From NCBI GenBank assembly GCA_013285705.1, contig JABDHA010000017.1:1-53930 (forward strand): a DNA stretch of 53,930 nucleotides, read 5' to 3'. Of this stretch, positions 31,510 to 39,748 are shown piece by piece. How positions within the stretch are numbered: position 1 is the first letter of the stretch; every line of letters starts with the position of its first letter. A program made the translations under genes and the position numbers. The DNA comes from Acidobacteriota bacterium. GTDB lineage: Bacteria; Acidobacteriota; Terriglobia; Terriglobales; Acidobacteriaceae. The notes beneath the pieces were generated by a model that saw nothing but the letters and a program-made list of their open reading frames with translations, ran no database searches and was not told where the DNA came from.

Positions 31510-32376
31510 TCAGAGGCATTTCACGAGGTTCGCCAGGACCGGAGAGCGATTGTCTTTCATCCACAGGAACGTCAGGCCCACCTGAATCCGGCTATCGCGT
31601 ATCGGCCGAAGTGTCACACCTCGACGGATAAGAACCTGAACAGAGGCCGGAAGAATCGAAACGCCGAATCGCGCGGAAACCAGGCCGAGAGCTGTCTGCA
31701 CTGTGGTGATTTCCTGGACTCTCTTTGGCTGAAAGCCCGCGTCGGCGCATTCCGTCATGACGGCGTGGCGCAAAACCTCTGCCGCCGAATTCGATGACAG
31801 TATAAAGACCTCTTGCGCGAGTTCTGCAAGGGCGACGGAGTCCTTTGCGGCAAGCGGGTGGTCCTCAGGCAAAGCGATCACGAGGGATTCAGGTTCGAGT
31901 TCACGGTAAGCGAACTCCGCATCGGGCAGTGCGTAAACCAGGCCAATATCGACCTCCCCGCTCCTTAATGCGCGTTTCTGGGCTGTGCTGCCTGATTCGA
32001 TCAGAGTTACTTCGACCTCTGGAAACTCTGTGCGAAAGTTCTGAAGAAGATTTGGCACGACAGAGAGTCCTGCGGTGCTTTGGAACCCAAGAACGAGCCT
32101 CCCCACCTCGCCGCGTGCGGCGCGCTGGGCGGCCTTCTGCGCATGGTCGAAGTGACGAAGACTCTGTTCCGCCTCAACGAGAAAGATCTCGCCGGCCTCT
32201 GTCAGACGGAGATGACGGCTTTCGTGATGAAAGAGTTCGACCCCCAACTCGCTCTCGAGTTGCTGGATGTTCTGAGTAAGTGCGGGCTGGGCAATGTGAA
32301 GACGCTCCGCCGCTCTTCTGACATGCAAAGACCTGGCTACTTCGATGAAGTACCGTAGATGGCGATTCTCCAGCAT
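31510..32376 (-). CDS. LysR-family transcriptional regulator
   Basis: The natural start is ATG 32376 (MLENRHLRYFIEVARSLHVR), giving 288 residues; the open frame extends further upstream without support. The N-terminal winged HTH is standard (RRAAERLHIAQPALTQNIQQ, LESELGVELFHHESRHLRLT). The substrate-binding domain follows (LVLGFQSTAGLSVVPNLLQN, SGEVDIGLVYAL, ARFGVSILPASVQVL). LysR proteins usually control a divergent neighbour together with a small ligand. Here the divergent neighbour is a decayed LysR remnant split by an IS, so its target operon may be lost or elsewhere. Confidence 0.92.
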   Translation of the reverse strand: MLENRHLRYFIEVARSLHVRRAAERLHIAQPALTQNIQQLESELGVELFHHESRHLRLTEAGEIFLVEAEQSLRHFDHAQKAAQRAARGEVGRLVLGFQSTAGLSVVPNLLQNFRTEFPEVEVTLIESGSTAQKRALRSGEVDIGLVYALPDAEFAYRELEPESLVIALPEDHPLAAKDSVALAELAQEVFILSSNSAAEVLRHAVMTECADAGFQPKRVQEITTVQTALGLVSARFGVSILPASVQVLIRRGVTLRPIRDSRIQVGLTFLWMKDNRSPVLANLVKCL

Positions 32377-32526
32377 GCGATTGTCTCTTAGCCGATCAGG
32401 AAAATTATCGTAGATTTTGGCATCAAGGAAGATCAAGGTCCCGAGCCAGTTTTCAATGAGGTTTCTCACCAATGCGCACGACGGCGTGACCATTGCCCCC
32501 CTTTATCCGCAGTCATGACCATCAGG

Positions 32527-32651
32527 TCACGTCCGCATTGCAGGAGTGAGCAAATCTCACTGACAAAAGACTATCCGCATCAGTTGGTTATCGACAAACA
32601 GCTTGCAAACGCAGGCATCGCTCCTAGACGTGGGCAGGTAGTGAAGTTAAT
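32527..32651 (+). pseudogene. 5' piece of a LysR effector domain, interrupted by the IS1111-type element
   Basis: The piece encodes SEQISLTKDYPHQLVIDKQL and RRGQVVKL, matching the middle of a LysR effector domain. The N-terminal DNA-binding domain is absent. It continues across the IS at 34100. Confidence 0.65.
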
Positions 32652-32654
32652 GGC

Positions 32655-32669
32655 ATGGTCCGCCGCTTT
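32655..32669 (+). repeat. Left subterminal inverted repeat of the IS1111-type element
   Basis: ATGGTCCGCCGCTTT pairs perfectly with 34083-34097. Confidence 0.9.
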
Positions 32670-32718
32670 TACCCAGCCGGGAGCTGGAGGGTATAAGGAG
32701 CGTAGAAGGAGGAGTGCC

Positions 32719-33756
32719 ATGGAACTGTTCACGCTGGGTATTGATTTGGGAAAGACAACATTTCATTTAGTAGGAATGAATCAACGCGGAGACGTTGTGG
32801 TGCGGAAGCGTTTCTCCCGCACACAGTTGTTGTGCTTCACCGCGAACCTGCAAGTGGAGTTGATTGGCATGGAAGCTTGTGGCGGGTCACATTTTCTGGG
32901 CCGAGCCTTGCGTGAGCAAGGGCACGAAGTGCGGCTGATCCCAGCCCAGTATGTGAAGCCTTATGTAAAGACGAACAAGAGTGACTACATCGACGCGGAA
33001 GCGATTGCCGAAGCCGTGGGACGGCCGAGAATGCGCTTCGTTCCCATCAAGAGTGACGATCAGCTAGATCTGCAGTCCTTGCATCGGGTACGCGAACGGT
33101 GGGTCATGCGCCGCACAGCGGTCGTCAACCAGATTCGGGGACTACTGCTGGAGCGCGGCATCACCCTGCGCAAGGGACGCCGTTATGTGGACGCGGCGCT
33201 GCCCGGGATCCTTGCCGATACCGACTCCAAGCTGTCTGGCTCAGTGCGTGTGCTGCTGATGGAACTCAAGCTGGAACTGGAGCAACTTGCCGATAAGATC
33301 GAGCGGTCCGATCAGTCTATCGAGCACATCGCCCGGGAGAACGAAGCATGTCAACGTCTAGTTGCTATGCCTGGAATCGGCCCAGTAACAGCAACGGCGT
33401 TGATTGCGACGATCGGCAACGGATCAGCTTTCCGCAAAGGTCGCGATTTCGCCGCCTGGCTGGGTGTAGTTCCGGAAGAGCACTCGACTGGAGGCAAGCA
33501 GACACTCTGGCAGATTCCCTTGCGCGGCAACCAGTATCTACGCAGACTTTTTGTACAGTGCGCCAGGGCGGTGATGCAGCACAAGACCAAGCAGTCATCG
33601 GGATTGAGTGCATGGCTGGTGCAACTCACGGCACGAACGCATCACAACATCGCCATTGTTGCACTGGCGAATAAGCTGGCACGCATGGCCTGGGCAGTAC
33701 TGACGAAGAATGAGGTCTATCGGCCACCGATTTTAGTCGATGCTATTGCTGGCTGA
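32719..33756 (+). CDS. IS1111-type transposase (IS110 family, DEDD)
   Basis: The protein has 345 residues. AGGAGG at 32708-32713 supports ATG 32719. The N-terminal RuvC-like domain shows FTLGIDLGKTTFHLVG (first Asp), LIGMEACGGSHFLGRAL (Glu) and NKSDYIDAEAIAEAV (Asp pair). A coiled-coil linker follows (about 165-205). The C-terminal IS116/IS110/IS902 domain has RLVAMPGIGPVTATALIATI, FAAWLGVVPEEHSTGGKQ (with the conserved Ser nearby) and RGNQYLRRLFVQCARAV. All frames are intact, so the enzyme may be active. In this group it acts with a non-coding RNA encoded downstream that guides recombination. Confidence 0.93.
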   Translation: MELFTLGIDLGKTTFHLVGMNQRGDVVVRKRFSRTQLLCFTANLQVELIGMEACGGSHFLGRALREQGHEVRLIPAQYVKPYVKTNKSDYIDAEAIAEAVGRPRMRFVPIKSDDQLDLQSLHRVRERWVMRRTAVVNQIRGLLLERGITLRKGRRYVDAALPGILADTDSKLSGSVRVLLMELKLELEQLADKIERSDQSIEHIARENEACQRLVAMPGIGPVTATALIATIGNGSAFRKGRDFAAWLGVVPEEHSTGGKQTLWQIPLRGNQYLRRLFVQCARAVMQHKTKQSSGLSAWLVQLTARTHHNIAIVALANKLARMAWAVLTKNEVYRPPILVDAIAG

Positions 33757-34082
33757 CTGGCCTGCAGATGACGCCTGGACGAAGACCAGGCTTGGAAATC
33801 GCTCGACGCGATTCCCACATCCGCAGACCAGCGACGACTACGGGGCGAATGTTTTAAAAGATTTATCTTTTCCTGCCAGGTCTGCTGGCGAAGAAGGAGA
33901 TGGCACCACGGTCTAACCGTCGCTCTGGAAACCTGCTTTGAGTAAAGGTCTTTGAAGACCGCGAAGTTAATTAGGAACAGAGCGAAGCGCATTCCATCCT
34001 GGCCCGGAGTGACTGATTGCTCCAACAAGGCCGTATACATACGCGCAGACCCTGTTTGCCACACTTCAACTTCGCTTGCGAC
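33757..34082 (+). ncRNA. Candidate bridge/seekRNA region of the IS1111-type element, with predicted target guides
   Basis: In IS1111-subgroup elements the guide RNA is encoded between the transposase stop and the right end. Here GCTTTGAGTA (33935-33944) is the reverse complement of the right target flank (34101-34110) at 9 of 10 bases, the mismatch being a permitted U:G pair. GAAGTTAAT (33963-33971) equals the left target flank (32643-32651) at all 9 bases. They flank the hairpin GGTCTTTGAAGACC (33947-33960). Weaker donor-guide candidates are ATACAT (34035-34040) and TGCCA (34057-34061). RNA boundaries are unknown. Confidence 0.65.
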
Positions 34083-34097
34083 AAAGCGGCGGACCAT
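34083..34097 (+). repeat. Right subterminal inverted repeat of the IS1111-type element
   Basis: AAAGCGGCGGACCAT, perfect partner of 32655-32669. Confidence 0.9.
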
Positions 34098-34099
34098 AC

Positions 34100-34263
34100 A
34101 TACTCGAAGCACAATTGCGCTCGTGGAAGCCAATGAAGGTATCACCGTCATTCCTTCGTTTGGCATACTCGCTTGCCGTAACCGCAAAGTTACGATGAGC
34201 GTGCTTATTGATCCGGTCGTGAATCTTGACTTTTATCAAATTTGTAATCGCGGCAGTCGACTG
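34100..34263 (+). pseudogene. 3' piece of the split LysR effector domain
   Basis: The piece encodes IALVEANEGITVIPSFGILA, then CRNRKVTMSVLIDPVVNLDF and YQICNRGSRL. This is the characteristic end of a LysR effector domain (ALVEAG.G..VIPS). With an AT crossover core, the flanks join to read VKLILEAQ followed by IALVEA after a one-base gap, so the gene was probably already frameshifted or has decayed since insertion. Similarity ends by about 34263. Confidence 0.7.
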
Positions 34264-34326
34264 TTCATTAACTTTCATAACTGGGCGATGTTTTACCGAT
34301 GTGCTTTACCAGCTGTTCTGATGGCG

Positions 34327-35130
34327 CTAAGTTCTGAACCCGGCGGGGCGCACAAGCGTCACCGCTGTTAAGTCGTCCTTCCTGCACGGCTTGCGGAGAT
34401 GCAGCAAATCATAGACGCATGACCATGGATGATGCCCAAAGTCGTAGGCCTCGCGCAGCACTGCCTCACAGATTCTGGACGCTGAATCCGTGCTGGAGTT
34501 CTGCAGGAGTCGGCTGACGCGTTCACCCCCATACACGGCTGCTCCGCGCCGACTCTCCGTAATTCCCTTGGTAACGAGGAGCAGCTTCGACCGCGGTTCG
34601 AAGGCCAAAACCGCCGGTTCGTAAGTGCTGTGAGTAAAGAGTCCCAGCGGAATTCCACCGGGCTCGAGAACACGCACTCTATTTGCATCGTGAAATACGG
34701 CGAGGATGCGACCTGCATTGTGATACGTAAGGATACCGAGTGTCAGGTTGAAGCAACCAAGAAAGGCCGGAGCAAACCGCACGCCGTGAGCAGCCTCCAT
34801 AAGCGAGCGGTTGACATCGTGCGCCAACAGGGCGATGGCCTCCGACTCATTTGCGTCCGGCGACTCGAAGAGATCCTGAGCCCTCTTTCGGAATACATTT
34901 TGTACCTCGGCTGCGATCGGGTGGGCTTCCGCTCGCCTGCCGGCGATGTCCATCAGCAGGAATACCACGCGAGAGCCGATTGCCACTCCATCGAAGAAGT
35001 CTCCGTTGCAGCGGTCCGAGTGGTACCGAGCTTTTAAATCCAAACCCTCAAGCTGCGGCAGGTTGACCGGAAGGGGAGTGGAACCGGTCATGCCCCATGG
35101 TGCGCCTAACGCTATCGAAGACGAAACCAT
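34327..35130 (-). CDS. PP2C-type SpoIIE-like serine phosphatase domain protein
   Basis: The protein has 267 residues; GGGAGAA lies 5 bases before ATG 35130. The domain reads LDLKARYHSDRCNGDFFDGV (metal-binding Asp pair GDFFD), then VVFLLMDIAGRRAEA (second metal-binding Asp), FLGCFNLTLGILTYHNAGRI and LEPGGIPLGLF, the order of SpoIIE/RsbU phosphatases. Unlike RsbU it has no N-terminal sensor domain, so it is a stand-alone phosphatase, likely acting on an anti-sigma antagonist or another phosphoprotein. No partner kinase or STAS protein is adjacent. A variant ending (KDDLTAVTLVRP) matches the last metal-site motif D-D-x-T. Confidence 0.82.
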   Translation of the reverse strand: MVSSSIALGAPWGMTGSTPLPVNLPQLEGLDLKARYHSDRCNGDFFDGVAIGSRVVFLLMDIAGRRAEAHPIAAEVQNVFRKRAQDLFESPDANESEAIALLAHDVNRSLMEAAHGVRFAPAFLGCFNLTLGILTYHNAGRILAVFHDANRVRVLEPGGIPLGLFTHSTYEPAVLAFEPRSKLLLVTKGITESRRGAAVYGGERVSRLLQNSSTDSASRICEAVLREAYDFGHHPWSCVYDLLHLRKPCRKDDLTAVTLVRPAGFRT

Positions 35131-35679
35131 TCTGTTCTCCCACTTTCAGCATAGCAACTGATATAAATGGCCCTCACCAAAAATTTCATGGCGAATGCAG
35201 TGCTTGGAAAACGAGGACTTGGGTAAGTTCGGCTGCGCTGTTGCGAACTTGTTCAAAACGAGACGTTTCGGGACCATCGGAGGCCTTCCTAAACTTCGTC
35301 AAATCAATGCTTCAATCGGAGAATCCGGGCGTTTCAAGGTGTGCCTTCCGATGCACCGTTACTGGCGAATCGACCGAATAGCGAGACTGACAGCCTTACC
35401 TCGCAACGGGAGTAAGTCGTTCCGACGTAGAAAGCGATGGCGCGTCAAACCTCACAACCAGGATCCGTCACAGTCGGACATCCGTCGCGACTTCGTCAGC
35501 AGGAGATTGAGATTTGTTTTAACGCTGCAAATCGATTCTGCAGTGCAGAAAGAACTTAGCTTTGACAACCTGCCACAACGGAAGTGGCACTGCGGTTGGT
35601 ATTTCGGTTGCACACAGACAGCTGGCATGCGTTACGTAATTCCAGCAAAACATAACATTTCGGAGAGGAGAAAGGCATC
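35131..35679. other. Gene-poor stretch before the dehalogenase
   Basis: A plus-strand open frame (35195-35698) is basic, has no recognisable domain and overlaps the next gene's start, so I do not call it. Strong GGAGAGGAGAAAGG (35661-35674) belongs to the next gene. Nothing else is recognised. Confidence 0.4.
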
Positions 35680-36648
35680 ATGGAGAACTCAAAAGTAGCG
35701 TCGGTCATCGATCGCACCTCCTTAGGCAAGAAAGGCAACATGGTGAAAGAAGCAGAAAACAACACGATCTCTGCGGCATTTCCATACCAGAAACAGCGGC
35801 GACGGGTCCTCGGCCGCGAGATGGCGTATGTGGAAGTGGGACACGGCGACCCCATCGTGTTCTTACACGGTAATCCCACCTCGTCATATCTCTGGCGCAA
35901 CGTTTTGCCGCACCTCGAGCCATTAGGTCGCTGCATCGCACCCGACCTGATCGGTATGGGCGACTCCGACAAACTGCCCGAGAGTGGCCCCGGCTCGTAT
36001 CGATTCGTCGAGCACCGCCGCTACCTCGATGCCCTGCTCGAGGCCCTGGATGTGCGCGAGCGGGTCACCCTCGTCGTCCATGACTGGGGCTCGGCCCTCG
36101 GCTTCGATTGGGCCAACCGCCATCGCGAGGCTGTCAAGGGAATCGCGTTCATGGAGGCGATCGTGGCGCCGCAGGGCCGAGACCACTGGGACAAGATGGG
36201 AATGCGTTCAGCCCTGGAGGCGCTACGTTCGGAGCCTGGCGAGGCGATGGTCCTCGAGAACAACTATTTCATTGAAGAGATCCTGCCGAACGCTATCCTG
36301 CGTCAGCTCTCCGACGAGGAGATGGCGGAGTATCGACGGCCGTTCGCCGAACCGGGCGAGGGGCGACGGCCGACGCTGACGTGGCCCCGGCAAATACCCA
36401 TCGCCGGCGAGCCCGCCGATGTGCATGCGATCGCGACTGAATATGCGAACTGGCTCGGAACGAGCAATGTGCCCAAGCTGTTCCTGAAGGCCGAGCCAGG
36501 TGCGATCCTCACCAACGATACGCTCATCAACCTCGTTCGCGGGTGGCCAGCGTTGACCGAGAAGACAGTGGCGGGCATCCATTTCGTTCAGGAAGATTCG
36601 CCGGACGAGATCGGGCGGACCATCGCCGGCTGGATGTTGAAGTTGTAG
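35680..36648 (+). CDS. Haloalkane dehalogenase (DhaA/LinB type, HLD-II)
   Basis: The protein has 322 residues. A strong purine-rich ribosome site precedes ATG 35680; the extra N-terminal 33 residues before FPYQKQRRRVLG are not part of the core. The alpha/beta hydrolase features are VFLHGNPTSSYLWRN (Asn65, halide binding), APDLIGMGDSDKP-like GMGDSDKL, VHDWGSALGF (nucleophile Asp135 and Trp136), FMEAIVAP (catalytic Glu159) and IHFVQEDSPDEIG (base His301). The Asp-His-Glu placement is that of the HLD-II subfamily. These enzymes hydrolyse carbon-halogen bonds of halogenated alkanes to alcohol plus halide without cofactors. It is a single gene, with an interrupted GC hairpin about 15 bases after its stop. 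Confidence 0.92.
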   Translation: MENSKVASVIDRTSLGKKGNMVKEAENNTISAAFPYQKQRRRVLGREMAYVEVGHGDPIVFLHGNPTSSYLWRNVLPHLEPLGRCIAPDLIGMGDSDKLPESGPGSYRFVEHRRYLDALLEALDVRERVTLVVHDWGSALGFDWANRHREAVKGIAFMEAIVAPQGRDHWDKMGMRSALEALRSEPGEAMVLENNYFIEEILPNAILRQLSDEEMAEYRRPFAEPGEGRRPTLTWPRQIPIAGEPADVHAIATEYANWLGTSNVPKLFLKAEPGAILTNDTLINLVRGWPALTEKTVAGIHFVQEDSPDEIGRTIAGWMLKL

Positions 36649-36664
36649 AGCGCACTTACCTGGA

Positions 36665-36704
36665 GATCCCGGGACTTCGGATACTTGTCGAGGTCCCGCG
36701 GATC
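36665..36704. terminator. Possible hairpin after the dehalogenase gene
   Basis: GATCCCGGGAC (36665-36675) pairs with GTCCCGCGGATC (36693-36704) with one bulge and a 17-base loop. No T-run follows, so it is only a weak terminator candidate. Confidence 0.3.
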
Positions 36705-36823
36705 GATCGCCGGGTGTGCCGACGCTCAAGTGCAGGTTCGGGCGCGCAATCATCACGGAGGGACAATGCCCAATCGCCCAGTCACTCACTGAAACTTAGC
36801 TATGATTTCATTGGGTATTGCAC

Positions 36824-38284
36824 ATGGCGGAACAGATGACTTTTGACGCAGGAAATCAGCCAGATGACGTTCGCGAAACTGAGATAATTTCCGCGTTGCG
36901 TACTATCGAGGACTTGAAAGGACTCAGCGACGAAGAGTTCGCATGGATCGCAAAGCATGGTGCGGAGCGATTTGGAAAGGATGGCGAACTCATCTTTAGC
37001 AAAGCAGCTCCGCCCCATCATCTGATGTTCATCTTGCGTGGCAGCATTTTCGTCCGTCGTCACACGTCAAGTCCTGTATCTGTCTTGATCGGCCAAACTG
37101 ACCGCATCACAGGCAGAACCCCGTTCTCCCGTATCGAGAACTGGAACGCAGATGGTCGTTCGTCTGGTGAGACCTGGATTTTGGAACTACATGACAGCCT
37201 TTTCCCCGCCTTGTTGAACGCAATCCCTTCGATGACGCAGCGAATTGTCCAGGTTCTTCTGGATCGAAATCGGGAGTACACAAAGGCTGAACAGCAGATC
37301 GGTAAGCTCGCAGCACTCAATAAACTTGCCGCAAGCCTCGCGCACGAACTGAACAATCCTGCTTCCGCGGCTAAGAGTGCCGCTTCGCACTTGCTGCGAG
37401 GGGTTGAGGCGGAACAGGAAGGCATTCGATACAGGCTCGGCGTAGCGCTCGGGACGGAGGCACGGCTTGACGCCTACCTGCAGTGGCTTTCCAGCCTACG
37501 TTCGAAAGTCAGAACATCGCGCCAGCACGCTGCTGAGCATGCACAGTCTGAAGCGGGTTCTAGCGAAGAAGATTTCACGATCTGGCTTGAATCGAAGCAA
37601 TATGCCGAATCGTGGCAGCTGGCGCCCGTGCTTGCGGACTGCAACATCCCCTTGTCATCTCTTCGCGAAATGGAAGGCCTCATGCCAGAAGAAGCGTTCG
37701 GCCTGGCGCTGAGCGATCTCCTGGCAAGCCTGAGCAACGACACTGCCATACTCGCAATGAGTGAAGCAGCTGAGAGAATTTTTCGTCTCGTTAAAGCGGT
37801 AAAAGACTACTCCTACATGGACCGGCAGCCTGTGCAGGATGTCCATATTGCAGAATCCCTTGACACGGTTCTGCGCCTGTTTCAGCCGCGGCTAAATCGC
37901 ATCACAGTTAAACGTTTCTACGCCGACAATATCCCTGTTCTGAAAGCATTTGGCAGCGAATTGAACCAGGCCTGGTCTGCACTCATTGAGAACGCTTTGG
38001 ATGCGATGGGAGAGTCTGGCACGTTGACTCTTTCAACGAAAGTGCAGGGCAACACAATTCTTGTCGAGATATCCAATACGGGCCCTTCGATACCCGACGA
38101 GTATGCGGATCGCGTCTTTGAACCGTTTTTTACGACCAAGCCCTTCGGACAAGGGCTTGGTCTTGGGCTCGATACGGTGCAGCGGGTGATACAAAAGCAC
38201 TTCGGTGCTGTTGCTTTTGAATCGAAGGCAGATAAGACAAGCTTCTATGTCCGTCTGCCTCTGGACCGGACTGAGGTCAGCTGA
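36824..38284 (+). CDS. Sensor histidine kinase with N-terminal cyclic-nucleotide-binding-type domain
   Basis: The protein has 486 residues from ATG 36824 (a TTG at 36818 adds two). Residues about 25-145 look like a CAP/cNMP-binding domain (LKGLSDEEFAWIAKHGAERF, LIFSKAAPPHHLMFILRGSI). A dimerisation/phosphoacceptor helix follows (KLAALNKLAASLAHELNNPA, with the H-box His), then a helical insert and the HATPase domain: IENALDAMGESGTLTL (N-box), IPDEYADRVFEPFFTTKP (G1/F box) and GQGLGLGLDTVQRVIQKHFG (G2). There are no membrane spans, so it is a cytoplasmic sensor. No response regulator is adjacent, so it is an orphan kinase. The cNMP ligand is inferred from the fold only. Confidence 0.88.
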   Translation: MAEQMTFDAGNQPDDVRETEIISALRTIEDLKGLSDEEFAWIAKHGAERFGKDGELIFSKAAPPHHLMFILRGSIFVRRHTSSPVSVLIGQTDRITGRTPFSRIENWNADGRSSGETWILELHDSLFPALLNAIPSMTQRIVQVLLDRNREYTKAEQQIGKLAALNKLAASLAHELNNPASAAKSAASHLLRGVEAEQEGIRYRLGVALGTEARLDAYLQWLSSLRSKVRTSRQHAAEHAQSEAGSSEEDFTIWLESKQYAESWQLAPVLADCNIPLSSLREMEGLMPEEAFGLALSDLLASLSNDTAILAMSEAAERIFRLVKAVKDYSYMDRQPVQDVHIAESLDTVLRLFQPRLNRITVKRFYADNIPVLKAFGSELNQAWSALIENALDAMGESGTLTLSTKVQGNTILVEISNTGPSIPDEYADRVFEPFFTTKPFGQGLGLGLDTVQRVIQKHFGAVAFESKADKTSFYVRLPLDRTEVS

Positions 38285-38465
38285 CGACATCCCTAAAACA
38301 GGGTCGAACCAGATTGGACCACCTTGGGCGTAAGAACAGTGTGGGTTTGGGCAGATCCATTGCGCAACCAGGCACAGATGTATCCGCTAACGAGACTGGC
38401 GGTTCGGCTTCGTTGTCACAGAGATCATCAACTTTATGATTGTGCCCTCCTCTGCTTAGATACGA

Positions 38466-39731
38466 CTAATCTCTCGTCCTCAAATGAGGCCCGCAGCCGC
38501 TCGAGAACGGATTTGCCAGGAACGTCCCCGGCATCCCGGACACAATCACGGTCCCATCAGGATTGAAGTGCGCCGTCCTGTATTCGCCCTCCGGGAGATC
38601 GTTCAACCGCCTCCAGTTCTGCCCGCCGTCACTGCTGGTGTACACACCTGTGAGCGCCGTCACCACCTGATGCCTCGGCCGCGCCGGATCAACCTCAATC
38701 CCATACGCGCGAATATTCGGCCCCGTCTCATCTTCATCTCTGTGATAGACAAACTCCGCATGCGTCACTCTCGCCACGGCGTCAGGGCTCACCGGTTCAT
38801 ATATGCCCCAACACGCTGCCAGATGCAGCCCAGCCACCGTGTTGATCATGTGGATCGCCGAATCCGGCTCCACTCCTCGAACAAGCGTCCACTTCATCGT
38901 GTGAAGATCCAACCGATAGACCTGATCGCCCGTCCCCACGTACAGTGAGTCAGGACGTGCCTTCCCAGGCTTGTCCCACTGCATCGACAAAATATCCAGA
39001 TCGGTCGGAAGCTGCGCCAGCGGTCCATCCCTCACCCATGACCCATCGCGACCCTTGTGATAGCTGAAGATCTGCGGATTCATGTCAAAGTAGCCGTAGC
39101 CTACGATCAGCCTTCTCCCGTCGGCTGTTATCTTCGCCGCTGCCGCCCTTACTACATCTCCCTCCTTCTTCGTAATGCTTATCAACGGCCTGTCATGCGA
39201 AACCCGCGGCCCTGCGATGTACCTCACGACCGCATCCGACGACTTCGCCTGCGGAAAAATCTGGAACGCCCCTTTCTGCGTCGTGATCACAAACTCCGCC
39301 CCACCCGGAGCCACACTCAACCCGTTGCGCAGTCCCTCATCGATCCGCGCATCGAAATACCTCGAATCTACCCGCGCCACCTGCGTCCACATCTCTCCGC
39401 TATTGACTGATTTGGAGATGTACAGCGCCCGCTCCTCGGCCGGAATCTCATCACTCAGATCCGCTGTCAATCCCCACACCAAATTGCGATTCCTACTCCC
39501 GGGACTGGGATCGCTGGCAAAGACTTCAATAAAATCCGCCGCAAAATCGTGACTCCCCGGCAGACTTTTCACCTGCCGTACATAGCAGCTGTCCCCGTCC
39601 TTCTTCGCATTCCCGTCGTGATTTGCAGTGGATGTCTGCCCGCACACCATCATCGTAGGCGCGAGGAAGATAAATCCGAGCCGCAGTGACTTCGCCACTT
39701 TCCTGTGCCTTCGAATCGTTCTCGGTGACAT
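38466..39731 (-). CDS. Exported beta-propeller protein with BNR/sialidase-like repeats
   Basis: The protein has 421 residues if it starts at ATG 39731 (MSPRTIRRHRKVAK); an upstream ATG at 39797 would overlap the preceding gene. A signal peptide (SLRLGFIFLAPTMMVCGQ) ends near the CGQ, possibly a lipidation site. The mature part has propeller blades typified by YISKSVNSGEMWTQV, VYTSSDGGQNWRRLNDLP and GDQVYRLDLHTMKWTLV; the S-D-G-G-x-x-W (BNR) motif is clear. Such exported propellers occur in glycosidases and in proteins of unknown role; no catalytic residues are apparent. The 17-base gap to the HTH protein upstream suggests co-transcription on the minus strand. Confidence 0.75.
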   Translation of the reverse strand: MSPRTIRRHRKVAKSLRLGFIFLAPTMMVCGQTSTANHDGNAKKDGDSCYVRQVKSLPGSHDFAADFIEVFASDPSPGSRNRNLVWGLTADLSDEIPAEERALYISKSVNSGEMWTQVARVDSRYFDARIDEGLRNGLSVAPGGAEFVITTQKGAFQIFPQAKSSDAVVRYIAGPRVSHDRPLISITKKEGDVVRAAAAKITADGRRLIVGYGYFDMNPQIFSYHKGRDGSWVRDGPLAQLPTDLDILSMQWDKPGKARPDSLYVGTGDQVYRLDLHTMKWTLVRGVEPDSAIHMINTVAGLHLAACWGIYEPVSPDAVARVTHAEFVYHRDEDETGPNIRAYGIEVDPARPRHQVVTALTGVYTSSDGGQNWRRLNDLPEGEYRTAHFNPDGTVIVSGMPGTFLANPFSSGCGPHLRTRD

Positions 39732-39748
39732 TGGCGGTCCCCCGACGA

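Larger units (their letters stand above)
32652..34101 (+). mobile_element. IS1111-subgroup insertion sequence of the IS110 family (about 1.45 kb)
   Basis: The element carries perfect 15-bp subterminal inverted repeats, ATGGTCCGCCGCTTT (32655-32669) and its reverse complement (34083-34097), typical of the IS1111 subgroup. It contains one intact transposase gene and a roughly 330-base 3' non-coding region. It interrupts a LysR-like gene. Joining the flanks restores that gene's local order best if the crossover core is AT (32650-32651 and 34100-34101). No target duplication is seen, as expected for this family. The exact ends are inferred to within a few bases. Confidence 0.85.

Noticed and set aside
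35195..35698. 167-codon open frame before the dehalogenase
   Set aside because: Basic, low-quality composition with no domain, no ribosome site, and it overlaps the well-supported start of the dehalogenase gene.
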